The notes under the pieces are model-generated. The model saw nothing but the letters and a program-made list of their open reading frames with translations, did not search any database and had not been told where the DNA came from. A DNA stretch of 64,000 nt, from assembly GCF_002250505.1 (NCBI RefSeq), contig NZ_NJGY01000001.1, positions 3,428,052 through 3,492,051 on the forward strand. The letters run 5' to 3'. This document shows positions 7,704 to 16,197 of the stretch, one piece after another (positions within the stretch are counted from its first letter, which is position 1; every line of letters begins with the position of its first letter). The position numbers were made by a program, and so were the translations under genes. The stretch is from Janthinobacterium sp. PC23-8. GTDB taxonomy: Bacteria > Pseudomonadota > Gammaproteobacteria > Burkholderiales > Burkholderiaceae_D.

Positions 7704-7743
7704 AAAAACGCGCCGTCAGACCCTGGTCTGGCGGCGCGTTTTT
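7704..7743 (+). terminator. Strong intrinsic terminator after the porin
   Basis: A 14-base-pair stem (7709-7722 with 7725-7738, one G-U pair) with a 2-base loop is flanked by AAAAA on the left and TTTTT on the right, so it could work in both directions. It separates the porin from the small exported protein gene. Confidence 0.88.
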
Positions 7744-7796
7744 GCATCTGCGGCATCAGTTACAATATTGCTGTTAATAAAGTAGGGGGAATCGCC

Positions 7797-8357
7797 ATGT
7801 ACCAGAGAAAATCGCCGCGCCTGGGCGCCTTGCTGCTGGCCCTGACGCTGGCCGGCGCCGCCGGCGCCGCGCTGGCTGTCACGAAAAACAAGACGCCAGG
7901 CGGGCTGGCGCGTTATGGCGTGGCCGTGTATTCCGACCTGTGCCTGCAGAAGGACAGCGGCGAAATCGGCGGGCAGCGCGTCACCCTGCATCGTTTTGCC
8001 GAGGCCGATACGGTCATCTATGAATTCACGGCCGGCTCGCTGAGCTGGCCCATCGTCGCCAATGACGTGAATCTGGATGACGCCACCGGCGCCTTCGATT
8101 TCACCATCGCCGGCGCCGACAACGAAGAGCGCACCATCGTCGGCAAGTTTTCCAGGGATGGCAAGACGCTGACCCTGGAGGGCGATTATTGTGGCGGCAA
8201 TGTGCGCATGCCCATGAAGCTGTCGCGTATCACCGACTTTGGCCGCCCGCTGAAAAACTGCACGCCGTGTCCTGCCAGCAAGCAGGCGCCGGAAGAACCG
8301 GCGGCGCCGTCCCAGCCTGCAGCACCGCCGGGCAACGCGGAAATGCCGGTGGCTTGA
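7797..8357 (+). CDS. Small exported protein of unknown function
   Basis: The 186-residue product starts MYQRKSPRLGALLLALTL and has a clear signal peptide with a likely cleavage after AALA (about residue 29). The mature part contains four cysteines: one in DLCLQKD, one in GDYCGG and two in NCTPC. It ends in a flexible tail rich in proline and alanine (about residues 158-186). The ATG at 7797 is chosen because of the AGGGGG site six bases upstream; an earlier in-frame start at 7692 would lie inside the porin terminator. I do not recognise the family. It converges with the thiamine-diphosphate enzyme gene, nine bases away. Confidence 0.7.
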   Translation: MYQRKSPRLGALLLALTLAGAAGAALAVTKNKTPGGLARYGVAVYSDLCLQKDSGEIGGQRVTLHRFAEADTVIYEFTAGSLSWPIVANDVNLDDATGAFDFTIAGADNEERTIVGKFSRDGKTLTLEGDYCGGNVRMPMKLSRITDFGRPLKNCTPCPASKQAPEEPAAPSQPAAPPGNAEMPVA

Positions 8358-8366
8358 TCCCGGCCC

Positions 8367-10064
8367 TTACCGTTTCGCTTTTTCAGCCTGGGCGCGGATG
8401 GTCTCCAGGGTCGCGTTCGGCGTGATCAGGTTGCCGTCATAGCGCAGCTCGATCAGGGCCGGCAGTTGCTTGCCGGCCGCGTGCGCCAGCGAGCGCCGCA
8501 AGGCAGGGGCGAACTCCTGCGTGGTATTGACCACTTCGCCATGCGCGCCATAGGCTTGCGCCAGCGCCGCAAAATCCGGGTTGTGCAAGGTGGTGCCCGA
8601 GACCCGGCCCGGGTAGTCGCGTTCCTGGTGCATGCGGATGGTGCCAAACATCTGGTTGTTGAAGACGATGATCACCACGCCGGCGCCGTATTGCACGGCC
8701 GTGGCCAGTTCCTGGCCATTCATCAGGTAGTCGCCGTCGCCGGCAAAGGTGATCACGGTGCGCTGCGGCTGCACGATTTTGGCGGCAATCCCTGCCGGCA
8801 CGCCATAGCCCATGGCGCCATTGGTCGGCGCCAGTTGCGTGCGCAGGCCGCCATAGCGGTAGAAACGGTGTGCCCATGAGGCATAGTTGCCGGCGCCATT
8901 CGTGATGATGGTGTCGCGCGGCGCCTGCGCCATGATGTCCTGCGTTACTTGCCACAAGTCCAGCGGCGCCTGGCCATCCTGGAAAATCGGCGGACGCTGC
9001 TGGTAGGCGGCCAGCTCGGCCTTGGCCTCAGGCACGCTGGCCTGCCACGCTGCCGCATCGACCGGCGCCAGCGCGGCCAGCATGGCGCAGACCTGGGCCA
9101 TGCCGCTGTTGATCATCAGTTCGGCCTGGTAGACGCTGCCCAGCTCTTCGGCGTCGGCATGCACATGCACCAGGCGCTGGCGCGGCACGGGGGCGTCGAA
9201 CAGGGTATAGCCGCCGGTGGTCATTTCGCCGAGGCGCGGCCCCAGCGCGATCACCAGGTCGGCCTGTTTCACGCGCGCCGCCAGTTGCGGGTTGATGCCG
9301 ATGCCGACGTCGCCGATATAGTGCGGGTGTGCATTGTCGAGCAGGTCCTGGAAGCGGAAGGCGCAGGCCACCGGCAGGTGATTGGCTTCGGCAAAGCGCT
9401 GCAGATCAAGGCAAGCCTGCGGCGTCCAGGTGGCGCCGCCCAGCAGCAGCAGCGGACGCTTCGCTTCTGACAGCATGGTACGCAGCCGGTCGAGCTGGCT
9501 GGCCGAGGGGGATGCCTGCACCGGCTGGTAGGGGCGGGTGTCGGCCACTGTCGCCAGCGAGATCAGCATATCTTCCGGCAAGGCCAGGACCACCGGGCCG
9601 GGCCGGCCGCTGGTGGCGACCTGGAAGGCGCGCGCCAGGTATTCGGGAATGCGCTCGGCGCGGTCGATCTGCGCCACCCATTTGGCCATCTGACCATACA
9701 TGCGGCGGTAGTCGATTTCCTGGAAGGCTTCGCGGTCGACGAAATCATTGCCAACCTGACCGATGAACAGGATCAGCGGGGTCGAGTCCTGATAAGCCGT
9801 GTGCACGCCGATCGAGGCATTGGTGGCGCCCGGGCCGCGCGTGACGAAGCAGATGCCGGGCTTGCCGGTCAGCTTGCCATAGGCTTCGGCCATGAAGGCG
9901 GCGCCGCCTTCCTGGCGGTTGATGATGAAGCGGATGCGCGATTCGTGCAAGGCGTCGAGTACATCGAGATAGCTTTCGCCAGGCACGCCAAAGGCGGTAT
10001 CGACGCCATGGATCTGCAGGGCGTCGACCAGGATCTGGCCGCCGGTACGGGAGGGTTGCGTCAT
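8367..10064 (-). CDS. Thiamine-diphosphate-dependent enzyme, acetolactate synthase-like
   Basis: The 565-residue protein has the three-domain layout of the acetohydroxyacid synthase/pyruvate oxidase/benzoylformate decarboxylase family. The N-terminal pyrimidine-binding domain carries the catalytic glutamate in NRQEGGAAFM (E52). The C-terminal domain has the diphosphate and magnesium motif GDGDYLMNGQ ending with NNQ about 27 residues later. A central domain of the transhydrogenase fold lies between them. No small regulatory subunit (ilvN) and no ilvC are next to it, so branched-chain amino-acid synthesis is unlikely to be its job. Substrate and product cannot be read from the sequence. It is a single-gene unit on the minus strand. 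Confidence 0.82.
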   Translation of the reverse strand: MTQPSRTGGQILVDALQIHGVDTAFGVPGESYLDVLDALHESRIRFIINRQEGGAAFMAEAYGKLTGKPGICFVTRGPGATNASIGVHTAYQDSTPLILFIGQVGNDFVDREAFQEIDYRRMYGQMAKWVAQIDRAERIPEYLARAFQVATSGRPGPVVLALPEDMLISLATVADTRPYQPVQASPSASQLDRLRTMLSEAKRPLLLLGGATWTPQACLDLQRFAEANHLPVACAFRFQDLLDNAHPHYIGDVGIGINPQLAARVKQADLVIALGPRLGEMTTGGYTLFDAPVPRQRLVHVHADAEELGSVYQAELMINSGMAQVCAMLAALAPVDAAAWQASVPEAKAELAAYQQRPPIFQDGQAPLDLWQVTQDIMAQAPRDTIITNGAGNYASWAHRFYRYGGLRTQLAPTNGAMGYGVPAGIAAKIVQPQRTVITFAGDGDYLMNGQELATAVQYGAGVVIIVFNNQMFGTIRMHQERDYPGRVSGTTLHNPDFAALAQAYGAHGEVVNTTQEFAPALRRSLAHAAGKQLPALIELRYDGNLITPNATLETIRAQAEKAKR

Positions 10065-10201
10065 GTTCGGCTCTTTATAACAAGTGGGATGAAAAAAGCG
10101 GGCAAGCGTGCAGCTTGCGCCATTTTAGGTGAGCCGTTTTCAGCCGGCTTTTGAAATGGCGACACCGAATTTCACAATTGCCCGACGCACGCCACGGCTT
10201 T

Positions 10202-10231
10202 TTGCGCAATCAGGCCGGGGCGCGGTACAAT
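10202..10231 (+). promoter_or_regulatory. Promoter of the RNase P RNA gene
   Basis: TTGCGC (10202-10207) and TACAAT (10226-10231) are spaced by 18 bases. The predicted start at 10237-10238 coincides with the first base of the P1 helix of the RNA. Confidence 0.65.
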
Positions 10232-10236
10232 GGCGG

Positions 10237-10578
10237 GTGAAGCAGGCCAGACAGTCGCTGGCTGGTGCGGCAACGCACTGGCGGGAGGAAGGTCCGGACT
10301 CCATAGAGCGGGGTGACGGTTAACGGCCGTCCGCTGAAAGCTGCAAAGTATAAGGCGAGGAACAGGGCCACAGAGACGAGCGTATTAAGTTACGGTGAAA
10401 CGCGGTAACCTCCACCTGGTGCAATTTCAAATAGGCACGCGATGATGCTGCTCGCGGAGCGTGCGGGTAGAAAGCTTGAGCGCCGGAGTAATCCGGCGCC
10501 TAGAGGAATGACTGTCATAGCGCCGATCCGCAAGGCAAGGCGCCGTAACAAAATCCGGCCTATCGGCCTGCTTCACTT
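10237..10578 (+). ncRNA. rnpB: RNase P RNA (bacterial type A)
   Basis: This is the catalytic RNA of ribonuclease P, which removes 5' leaders from tRNA precursors. The 5' end GTGAAGCAGGCC (10237-10248) pairs exactly with GGCCTGCTTCAC (10565-10576) to form P1. Universal core segments are present: GAGGAAGGTCCGGACT near 10286, GAAACGCGGTAACC near 10397, AAATAGGCACGC near 10429 and a CRV-type TAGAGGAATGACTG near 10501. The length of about 340 bases fits. A short GC-rich hairpin and a T-run terminator follow. Confidence 0.96.
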
Positions 10579-10585
10579 GAATTTA

Positions 10586-10638
10586 CGCCTTCCGGCTTGC
10601 CGGAAGGCGCTTGAGAGCCTCCGCAAGGAGGCTTTTTT
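10586..10638 (+). terminator. Double hairpin terminator of rnpB
   Basis: A perfect 10-base-pair hairpin (CGCCTTCCGG, loop CTTG, 10586-10609) is followed by a second hairpin AGCCTCC-GCAA-GGAGGCT (10616-10633) with a GNRA-type loop and six Ts (10633-10638). Confidence 0.85.
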
Positions 10639-11080
10639 GTTGCATTCAAGGTAAGTGGCAGCATAAAGTTGTATAGACAATACAAGATGATTGTTTATTT
10701 AAAATTGTCTATTCTTAATTAATTGCTGCAATGCAAAATATCAGGCCCGCCCTCTTGCGGGCCCTGAAAATCCTTGTTTGTGGCCTAAAAAAGAACAAAC
10801 TTTGCTCTAAAACAAGACTATCGTGATTCGGGCTGTTTTAAGTGCTGGCATTGCGAAACTATTGTTGTACGTCAATTACCTGCAAAAATTCCAATTTTTT
10901 CATTTCGTTATTTTCGATGTTTACGGTAGGCAAATACATGTAGGCAGATGAGGTAGCACATTCACTATCTGTCATAAGTATCTAATTTATCGATGTATTT
11001 TGATTTGAGGCTTCTTCAACGATCTGCGCTAAGTCCTTAATTTCATTAATAAAATTCAAGTTTTACCAATCGGAAACCGC
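10639..11080. other. AT-rich non-coding interval between rnpB and the dcw promoter
   Basis: About 440 bases with visibly higher A+T than the surroundings and no frame that looks like a gene. It holds operator-like inverted repeats (10669-10712), a bulged GC hairpin (10741-10767, no T-run) and, near 10864, a poor FNR-like match. A small RNA cannot be excluded. Confidence 0.5.
10669..10712. promoter_or_regulatory. Nested inverted repeats, GntR/HutC-like operator pattern
   Basis: A palindrome with arms TTGTAT and ATACAA around AGACA lies at 10669-10685. It overlaps a longer inverted repeat whose arms ATAGACAAT (10673-10681) and ATTGTCTAT (10704-10712) match perfectly across 22 bases. The core TTGTATAGACAA differs by one base from the palindrome TTGTATATACAA recognised by HutC-type GntR regulators. 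No gene of that pathway is adjacent. Confidence 0.35.
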
Positions 11081-11109
11081 TTGACCACCCTCGGGGCTTC
11101 CTCTAAAGT
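11081..11109 (+). promoter_or_regulatory. Promoter of the dcw (mraZ) operon
   Basis: TTGACC (11081-11086) and TAAAGT (11104-11109) are spaced by exactly 17 bases. The predicted start is near 11116, and the -10 overlaps the first repeat of the MraZ box. Confidence 0.65.
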
Positions 11110-11144
11110 GGTCAACTGTGTGAAAAAGTGTGTTTTTGTGGGAA
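11105..11144 (+). promoter_or_regulatory. MraZ box: four repeats with a 10-base period
   Basis: GTGGT (11108), GTGTG (11118), GTGTG (11128) and GTGGG (11138) recur exactly every ten bases, each repeat unit resembling the published MraZ-binding unit (GTGG/AAAGTG followed by spacers). MraZ is a ring-shaped AbrB-fold protein that binds such tandem repeats and represses its own operon. The last repeat runs into a small GGGAAA-T-TTTCCC palindrome (11140-11152). Confidence 0.8.
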
Positions 11145-11202
11145 ATTTTCCCTCGCCAGGCGACGTCGAAGTCGCCATAGCCCAAGCTCAAAAAGGTCTT
11201 AC

Positions 11203-11631
11203 GTGTTTCAAGGCGCGTCCGCTATCAGTCTCGATGCCAAGGGCAGGATGTCTATCCCCGCCAAGCACCGTGACGCGCTCGCCATTCAATGCGAAGGCCG
11301 CATGACCCTGACACGCCACCCCGATGGCTGCCTGCTGTTTTTCCCTCGTTCCGTATGGGAAAGCCACCGCCAGCAGATTGCCGCCTGGCCGATGTCGGCG
11401 CGCGCCTGGCAGCGCATCTTTCTCGGCAATGCCGTCGACGTCGAGCTGGACTCGGCGGGCCGCGTGCTGATCTCGCCCGAACTGCGCAGCGCCGCCGGCC
11501 TGTCGCGTGAAGTGATGCTGATGGGTATGGGCAGCCACTTTGAAATATGGAATGCCGCCACCCTGGCCGAACAGGAACAGCAGGCCCTCGCTGGCGGCAC
11601 TCCCGATGTACTCTCCAATTTTTCTTTCTAA
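11203..11631 (+). CDS. mraZ: Transcriptional regulator MraZ, first gene of the dcw cluster
   Basis: MraZ is a DNA-binding protein with two SpoVT/AbrB-like swapped-hairpin domains that autoregulates the division and cell-wall operon. The GTG at 11203 is chosen: it begins (V/M)[20 protein letters not shown], the conserved family start, gives the usual 142 residues and has an AAAAGG site seven bases upstream. The upstream in-frame ATG at 11128 would overlap the MraZ box. The two domains each have a DxxGR motif: DAKGRMSIP near 10-18 and [12 protein letters not shown] near 84-95. It lies nine bases before rsmH. Confidence 0.93.
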   Translation: MFQGASAISLDAKGRMSIPAKHRDALAIQCEGRMTLTRHPDGCLLFFPRSVWESHRQQIAAWPMSARAWQRIFLGNAVDVELDSAGRVLISPELRSAAGLSREVMLMGMGSHFEIWNAATLAEQEQQALAGGTPDVLSNFSF

Positions 11632-11640
11632 GGCTCCGTA

Positions 11641-12618
11641 ATGACACTACTCACGGTGCCGGAATTTCAGCATCGCACGGTGCTGCTGGACGAGGCGGTC
11701 GATGCACTCGACCTGTCAGGCGCGCGTGCACACGGCATTTATGTCGATGGCACGTTTGGTCGTGGCGGCCACAGCCGTTTGATCCTGTCGCGCCTGGCGC
11801 CCGACGCGCGCCTGATCGGCTTCGACAAGGACTTGCAGGCGATCGCCACTGCCACACAGATTCTTGATCCTCGTTTTGACATCGTCCACGACAGTTTCGC
11901 CACCATGACGGCCAGCCTGGCCGCGCGTGGCGTGCAGCAGGTGGACGGCATCCTGCTCGACTTGGGCATTTCATCGCCCCAGGTCGACGACGCGGCGCGC
12001 GGCTTCAGCTTCCGCAATGACGGACCGCTGGACATGCGCATGGATACCACGCGCGGCATCTCCGCAGCCGACTGGCTGGCGGTGGAGACCGAGCAGAATT
12101 TAGAGAAGGTGATACGCGATTATGGGGAAGAACGGTTTGCTTTTCAGATTGCAAAGGCGATTGTTGCTGGCAGGGCAGTGCAGGCAATTTCAAGCACACG
12201 ACAGCTTGCCGGTATCGTGGCAGGGGCCGTCAAGACACGCGAGAAGGGTAAGGACCCCGCTACCCGCACCTTTCAGGCAATCCGTATTTTCATTAACAAG
12301 GAACTCGAGGATCTCGAGACTGGCCTGAACCAGGCATACGCCTGCCTGGCGCCCGGCGCGCGCATGGCCGTGATCAGTTTTCATTCGCTGGAAGACCGCA
12401 TGGTCAAGCGTTTCTTTGCCTCCAAGGCCAATGTGGAGCAGCCCGACCGCCGCCTGCCGATCCGCGCCGTCGACCTGCCGCAGCCGGAGATGAAACTGAT
12501 CGTCAAGATGAAGCCGTCGGACGCCGAAATCGAGGGCAATCCCCGTGCGCGCTCGGCCGTGATGCGCGTGGCCCAGCGTTTGCCGCTGCCCGTTTCCAAT
12601 CGGGGCGGCGCGCGATGA
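11641..12618 (+). CDS. rsmH: 16S rRNA (cytosine1402-N4)-methyltransferase RsmH
   Basis: RsmH (MraW) transfers a methyl group from S-adenosylmethionine to N4 of C1402 in the decoding centre of 16S rRNA. The 325-residue product has the family start [16 protein letters not shown], the SAM-binding motif [10 protein letters not shown], the [10 protein letters not shown] motif and the C-terminal [13 protein letters not shown]. It overlaps ftsL by four bases (ATGA). Confidence 0.96.
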   Translation: MTLLTVPEFQHRTVLLDEAVDALDLSGARAHGIYVDGTFGRGGHSRLILSRLAPDARLIGFDKDLQAIATATQILDPRFDIVHDSFATMTASLAARGVQQVDGILLDLGISSPQVDDAARGFSFRNDGPLDMRMDTTRGISAADWLAVETEQNLEKVIRDYGEERFAFQIAKAIVAGRAVQAISSTRQLAGIVAGAVKTREKGKDPATRTFQAIRIFINKELEDLETGLNQAYACLAPGARMAVISFHSLEDRMVKRFFASKANVEQPDRRLPIRAVDLPQPEMKLIVKMKPSDAEIEGNPRARSAVMRVAQRLPLPVSNRGGAR

Positions 12619-12887
12619 CCGGCAAGCTCAGTATCGTGTTGTCGGCCCTGCTGGTGGCCTGCGGCCTGTCGCTGGTCAACGCCCAGTACCAGGCGCGCCA
12701 CCTGCTGATCGACCTCGAGCGCGCGCAAGCGTTGTCGCGCCAGCTCGACATCGACTGGGCGCAGCTGCAGCTGGACCAGTCGACGCTGGGCAAGCATGAG
12801 CGTATCGAAGCGATCGCCCGGCGCGACCTGAGCATGACGCCGCTGACGGCGGCGCGCACGCAATACCTGACCGAGGGCGGGCCATGA
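12615..12887 (+). CDS. ftsL: Cell division protein FtsL
   Basis: FtsL is a small bitopic divisome protein that, with FtsB and FtsQ, activates FtsWI. The 90-residue product has one membrane segment (about residues 5-22), then a heptad-rich coiled-coil segment (about 28-70). The sequence is poorly conserved, as usual, but size, topology and position between rsmH and ftsI are diagnostic. It overlaps both neighbours by four bases. Confidence 0.9.
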   Translation: MTGKLSIVLSALLVACGLSLVNAQYQARHLLIDLERAQALSRQLDIDWAQLQLDQSTLGKHERIEAIARRDLSMTPLTAARTQYLTEGGP

Positions 12888-14665
12888 AGCTGGGCGGCAA
12901 CGGCAACGGTGGGCGCGTGGCGGCCTCGAAGGGCGTGCCTTTCTCGAAAAACCCGGTACTGGCCGTGCGCCTGCCGGTGTGGCGTTCGCGCGTGGTGCTG
13001 TTCGTGCTGTTTTTTGCCTTTGTTGGCCTGGGCGCGCGCGCCATGTGGCTGCAGGGCGTGTCGACCCAGTTCCTGCAAAAGCAGGGCGCGGCGCGCTATG
13101 AGAAGACGCTCGAACTGCCCGCCACGCGCGGCAAGATCACCGACCGCAACGGCCAGGTGCTGGCCTCGTCCGTGCCTGTCAAAGCCATCTGGGCGATTCC
13201 CGACGACGTGCTGCAGGCGCCACCCGAAAAAATCAATGCGCTGGCGGCGCTGCTGGACATGAACGTCACCGAGCTGCGCAAGAAGCTCGATTCGGACCGC
13301 AGCTTCGTCTACCTGAAACGCCAGGTCGAGATGGACGTGGCCGACAAGATCAACAAGCTGGGCATCGACGGCATCGACGAGCGCAAGGAATACAAGCGCT
13401 TCTATCCGCAGGGCGAAGTGACGACCCATGTGGTCGGCTTTACCAACGTGGAAGACGTGGGCCAGGAAAGCATGGAACTGGCGCAGCAAAAGACACTGGT
13501 GGGCACCACCGGCAGCCGCCGCGTGATCAAGGACCGCCTGGGCCATATCGTCGAAGACATCGGTTTCATCCACGAGCCGCATGACGGCAAGGACCTGACG
13601 TTGTCGGTCGACAGCAAGATTCAGTACATCGCGTTCACGCAGCTGAAGGAAGCGGTGGAAAAATACAATGCCAAGGCCGGCGGCGTGGTGGTGCTCGACG
13701 TGCACACGGGCGAAGTGCTGGCGCTGGCCAACTACCCGAGCTACGATCCGAACGACCGCAGGAAACTCACCGGCCAGCAGCTGCGCAACCGCGTCATGAC
13801 CGACACCTTCGAGCCAGGTTCGACCCTCAAGCCGATCACGGTGGCGCTGGCGCTCGACACCGGCCGGGTCAAGCCGACCACCCTGATCGACACGGGCGCG
13901 GGCCGCTATACCATCGCCGACCGTACGATTTCCGACACCAGCGCGCACGGCGTGATCAGCGTGGCGCAGGTGATCGAGATGTCGTCCAATATCGGCTCTT
14001 CAAAAATAGCGCTGGGCATGCCGGCGCAGGAAATGTGGGAGATGTTTACCAAGGTGGGCTTCGGCCAGCAGCCGAAATGGGGTTTTCCCGGTGCCGTGGC
14101 CGGCCGCGTGCGTCCGTATAAGTCGTGGCGCCCGGTGGAACAGGCGACCATGAGCTACGGCAACGGCATCTCGGTCTCGCTGATCCAGCTGGCGCGCGCC
14201 TACATGATGTTCGCGCGCGACGGCGACACCATCCCGCTGTCGTTCCAGAAGGTCACCGAGCTGCCCGTGGGCCAGCAGGTGATCAAGCCGAAGACGGCGG
14301 CCGACATGCGCGCCATGCTCGAACTGGTGGTGTCGGGCCCGCATGGTTCGGCCAAGCGGGCGCAAGTTGCCGGCTACCGCGTGGGCGGCAAGACCGGTAC
14401 TGCCTACAAGGTGGAAAACGGCCGCTATGCGATGCCGCGCAAATACATCGGCTCTTTCGTCGGCATGGTGCCGATGTCGGCGCCGCGCTTCATCATCGCC
14501 GTGATGATCGATGAACCGACCGGCCTGTATCACTACGGTGGCCAGGTCGCCGCTCCCGCTTTCGCCGCGATTGCCACCAACGCACTGCGCGCGATGAATG
14601 TACCGCCCGATTCCTCCGTTACCGAAATCGTGGTTCCGGCCAATGCCGGCCCGGAGGCCATGTGA
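12884..14665 (+). CDS. ftsI: Peptidoglycan D,D-transpeptidase FtsI (penicillin-binding protein 3)
   Basis: FtsI crosslinks septal peptidoglycan. The 593-residue protein has a cytoplasmic N-terminus, one membrane segment at about 38-58, a pedestal domain with the RGKITDRNG motif near 82, and the transpeptidase domain. All three penicillin-binding motifs are present: STLK (active-site serine, in PGSTLKPI), SSN (EMSSNIG) and KTGT (GGKTGTAYK). It overlaps ftsL and murE. Confidence 0.96.
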   Translation: MKLGGNGNGGRVAASKGVPFSKNPVLAVRLPVWRSRVVLFVLFFAFVGLGARAMWLQGVSTQFLQKQGAARYEKTLELPATRGKITDRNGQVLASSVPVKAIWAIPDDVLQAPPEKINALAALLDMNVTELRKKLDSDRSFVYLKRQVEMDVADKINKLGIDGIDERKEYKRFYPQGEVTTHVVGFTNVEDVGQESMELAQQKTLVGTTGSRRVIKDRLGHIVEDIGFIHEPHDGKDLTLSVDSKIQYIAFTQLKEAVEKYNAKAGGVVVLDVHTGEVLALANYPSYDPNDRRKLTGQQLRNRVMTDTFEPGSTLKPITVALALDTGRVKPTTLIDTGAGRYTIADRTISDTSAHGVISVAQVIEMSSNIGSSKIALGMPAQEMWEMFTKVGFGQQPKWGFPGAVAGRVRPYKSWRPVEQATMSYGNGISVSLIQLARAYMMFARDGDTIPLSFQKVTELPVGQQVIKPKTAADMRAMLELVVSGPHGSAKRAQVAGYRVGGKTGTAYKVENGRYAMPRKYIGSFVGMVPMSAPRFIIAVMIDEPTGLYHYGGQVAAPAFAAIATNALRAMNVPPDSSVTEIVVPANAGPEAM

Positions 14666-16197
14666 AGCTGCTCATGACCATACAAGATATCAGTTCGTGG
14701 ATAGCCGCTGCCGCCCCGGGCGCGCAGCTGACATCCGACTCCCGCCGCGTGCGGCGCGGCGATGTGTTTTTCGCCTATGCCGGCGCGAGCCGCTTCATCG
14801 AGGCGGCCGTCAAGCTGGGCGCGGCCGCCATCGTGCATGACGACGCCGACGGCGACGTCACGCTGGAGGTGCACAATTTGACTGTGCCTTTGCTGGCCGT
14901 ACCCGACCTGAAACGCCAGGCCGGCCCGATAGCGCACACCTATTACGGCATGCCCGACCGTGCCATGTTCAGTGCCGGCGTGACCGGCACCAACGGCAAG
15001 ACCTCGTGCGCGCTGTGGCTGGCGCAAGCCCTGGCGCGCCTGGGCGAGACTTCCTCCGTGATCGGGACCTTGGGCGTGGGCCTGTGCAAGGCACGCGGCG
15101 AGATCGATTTCGACGTCACCGGCTACACCACGCCCGACGCCGTGCTGCTGGCCAGGAAACTGGCGGTGCTGCGCGACGCTGGCGCGCAAGCGGTGGCCAT
15201 CGAAGTGTCGTCGATCGGCCTGGACCAGGACCGCGCGGCCGGCATGCATTTCGATGTGGCGATGTTTACCAACCTGACGCGCGACCACCTCGACTACCAT
15301 GGCGACATGGCGGCCTACGAGGCGGCGAAAGTGAAACTGTTCGACTGGCCGGGCTTGACAACGGCGGTGATCAACCTCGACGACGCCATGGGCCAGCGCC
15401 TGGCCGCGCACGTGGCGGGCAAGCCCAAGGGTGACATTCCCGTCATCGGCTACACCTTGCAGGATGCGGCCAGCGTGCCCGAGCGGCCGGGTGTGTTGAC
15501 GCTGCGCGCCAGCCAGTTCCGCAGCCGTAACGCCGGCACCGACTTCCAGCTCGAATGCGGCATGGGCACGGCGCCGGTGAAAACCCGGCTGGTGGGCCAC
15601 TTCAATATCAGCAATGCGCTGGCCGTGCTGGGCGCCTTGCTGGCCCATGGCGTGCCGTTGCGCGCGGCGCTCGACACGATCGAAGCCTTGCTGCCGGCGC
15701 CGGGCCGCATGCAGCAGGTCGGCGGCCAGGACGCGCCGATGATCGTCATCGATTATGCGCATACGCCCGATGCGTTGGAAAAAACCCTGGCCGCCTTGCG
15801 CCAGGTGGCGCAGGACCGCGGCGGCGCGCTGTGGTGCGTGTTCGGCTGCGGCGGCGACCGCGATCCGGGCAAGCGCCCGCAGATGGGCGCCATCGCCCAG
15901 CAGGCCGACCATGTGCTGGTGACCAGCGACAATCCGCGCAGCGAAGATCCGCACGCCATCATCGAACAGATCGTCGCCGGCATGCGCCAGGACGGCCCGC
16001 AGCCGCAGGCGATCGAAGACCGCGCCGCCGCCATCCTGTCGGCCATCAAGCACGCCGCCAAGCCGGATGTGATCCTGCTGGCCGGCAAGGGCCATGAACC
16101 GTACCAGGAAATCAAGGGCAAGAAGCTGCCGTTTTCCGACGCCGATCATGCGCAGCTGGCGCTGTCGGCGCGCCTGACCATGATGAGGACCAATTGA
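14662..16197 (+). CDS. murE: UDP-MurNAc-L-Ala-D-Glu: meso-diaminopimelate ligase MurE
   Basis: MurE adds meso-diaminopimelate to UDP-MurNAc-dipeptide in the cytoplasm. The 511-residue protein has the Mur-ligase ATP motif GTNGKTSCALW (about 112), a carbamylated-lysine region and the DNPR motif (SDNPRSEDP) that marks diaminopimelate rather than lysine specificity. The GTG at 14662 overlaps the ftsI stop and has GGAGG upstream; an ATG at 14674 is an alternative giving a protein four residues shorter. Confidence 0.95.
   Translation: MKLLMTIQDISSWIAAAAPGAQLTSDSRRVRRGDVFFAYAGASRFIEAAVKLGAAAIVHDDADGDVTLEVHNLTVPLLAVPDLKRQAGPIAHTYYGMPDRAMFSAGVTGTNGKTSCALWLAQALARLGETSSVIGTLGVGLCKARGEIDFDVTGYTTPDAVLLARKLAVLRDAGAQAVAIEVSSIGLDQDRAAGMHFDVAMFTNLTRDHLDYHGDMAAYEAAKVKLFDWPGLTTAVINLDDAMGQRLAAHVAGKPKGDIPVIGYTLQDAASVPERPGVLTLRASQFRSRNAGTDFQLECGMGTAPVKTRLVGHFNISNALAVLGALLAHGVPLRAALDTIEALLPAPGRMQQVGGQDAPMIVIDYAHTPDALEKTLAALRQVAQDRGGALWCVFGCGGDRDPGKRPQMGAIAQQADHVLVTSDNPRSEDPHAIIEQIVAGMRQDGPQPQAIEDRAAAILSAIKHAAKPDVILLAGKGHEPYQEIKGKKLPFSDADHAQLALSARLTMMRTN

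Noticed and set aside
10741..10767. GC hairpin (TCAGGCCCGC with GCGGGCCCTGA) after rnpB as a terminator
   Set aside because: It has a bulged base and no T-run, and rnpB already has a strong terminator at 10616-10638.
12503..13948. Long minus-strand open frame opposite ftsL and ftsI
   Set aside because: It is the reverse-frame shadow of conserved genes in high-GC DNA; its composition (His, Gln, Arg-rich) and lack of ribosome-binding site and homology fit an artefact.
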